From: Cytophagales bacterium
GTDB lineage: Bacteria > Bacteroidota > Bacteroidia > Cytophagales > CCMP332
Assembly (NCBI GenBank): GCA_028279065.1
Contig: JANQSY010000101.1
Span: 1 to 48,707, forward strand
Length of the DNA stretch: 48,707 bases
Direction: 5' to 3'
Shown here: positions 48,284 through 48,707 of the stretch, one piece after another
Numbering within the stretch: the first letter of the stretch is position 1
Layout of the letters: each line of letters starts with the position of its first letter
Translations under genes and position numbers: made by a program
Notes under the pieces: generated by a model
The model's database searches: none
Seen by the model: the letters and a program-made list of their open reading frames with translations, nothing else
Told to the model about the DNA's origin: nothing

Positions 48284-48707
48284 ATGAGACACGGGAAGAA
48301 GTTTAATCATTTAAGTAGGACTGCCCCTCATCGCAAGGCCATGCTTTCAAATATGGCGTCTTCGCTGATCCTTCATAAGAGGATCTCTACCACAGTAGCA
48401 AAAGCGAAGGCCCTGAGGAAGTATGTTGAGCCCATCTTGACCAGGTCCAAAGAGGACACCACTCATTCCAGAAGGATTGTTTTCTCCTATCTTCAGGATA
48501 AAGAATCCACCAAGGAACTGTTTGGGTCTATAGCCGGGAAGATCGCTGAGAGGCCAGGGGGATATACCAGGATCATCAAGATTGGGAACAGGCTTGGAGA
48601 TAATGCCGACATGTGCATCATCGAGTTGGTTGATTTCAATGAGAACCTGATCAAGGAACCCAAAAAGAATACTACCCGGAGACCCCTCGCTCCGAAAGCC
48701 GCGCACT
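48284..48707 (+). CDS. rplQ: 50S ribosomal protein L17, cut by the window end
   Basis: The ATG at 48284 opens a frame that stays open to the window end (141 codons). It begins [20 protein letters not shown] and has the L17 features [35 protein letters not shown] and [20 protein letters not shown]. The L17 core (about 120 residues) is complete. The frame goes on through a basic [16 protein letters not shown], so this protein too may carry a C-terminal extension. Confidence 0.96.
   Translation, partial: MRHGKKFNHLSRTAPHRKAMLSNMASSLILHKRISTTVAKAKALRKYVEPILTRSKEDTTHSRRIVFSYLQDKESTKELFGSIAGKIAERPGGYTRIIKIGNRLGDNADMCIIELVDFNENLIKEPKKNTTRRPLAPKAAH

Overview
The window comes from the chromosome of a member of the Bacteroidota. 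The evidence is the gene content and order, the near absence of strong Shine-Dalgarno sites, and repeated promoter boxes of the Bacteroidota type (TTTG, 19-20 bp, TAnnTTTG). A Cytophagales- or Flavobacteriia-like lineage is my guess; the sequence alone does not settle it.

Left part (1-8000), a mixed region. It holds the first codons of metG, a large MscS-family mechanosensitive channel, an AT-rich orphan SIR2-like gene, and a small element next to tRNA-Arg(CCG). That element carries an XRE-type regulator and a frameshifted unknown gene, and a degenerate copy of the tRNA 3' end bounds it on the far side. After the tRNA come ahcY and a GIY-YIG nuclease gene that sits between copies of an imperfect palindromic repeat.

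Middle part (8000-18100), housekeeping operons. A minus-strand envelope operon (GT2 and GT9 glycosyltransferases, MsbA-like exporter) diverges from a tightly coupled plus-strand run of ECF sigma factor, putative anti-sigma factor, gmk and nadD. A minus-strand operon of biotin carrier protein, pyrH and frr follows. A secreted M1 peptidase lipoprotein gene diverges from it across a palindromic promoter region.

Right part (18100-48707), the information-processing supercluster, all on the plus strand. The order is tRNA-Tyr/Gly/Thr, tuf, tRNA-Trp, secE, nusG, rplKAJL, rpoBC, a DUF3467 gene, rpsL, rpsG, fusA and rpsJ. A terminator then precedes the S10-spc-alpha run (rplC, D, W, B, rpsS, rplV, rpsC, rplP, rpmC, rpsQ, rplN, rplX, rplE, rpsN, rpsH, rplF, rplR, rpsE, rpmD, rplO, secY, infA, rpmJ, rpsM, rpsK, rpsD, rpoA, and rplQ cut by the window end). 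Putative promoters lie before the tRNA-Tyr cluster, tRNA-Trp, rpsL, rplC and rpsH. They share the -7 box and also the first transcribed bases. L22 and L15 carry long low-complexity charged tails.

No rRNA gene, CRISPR array, complete insertion sequence or replication origin was seen. The best candidates for something undescribed are the GIY-YIG/palindrome unit, the remnant element at tRNA-Arg with the nearby SIR2-like gene, and the shared initially transcribed sequence of the translation-gene promoters.
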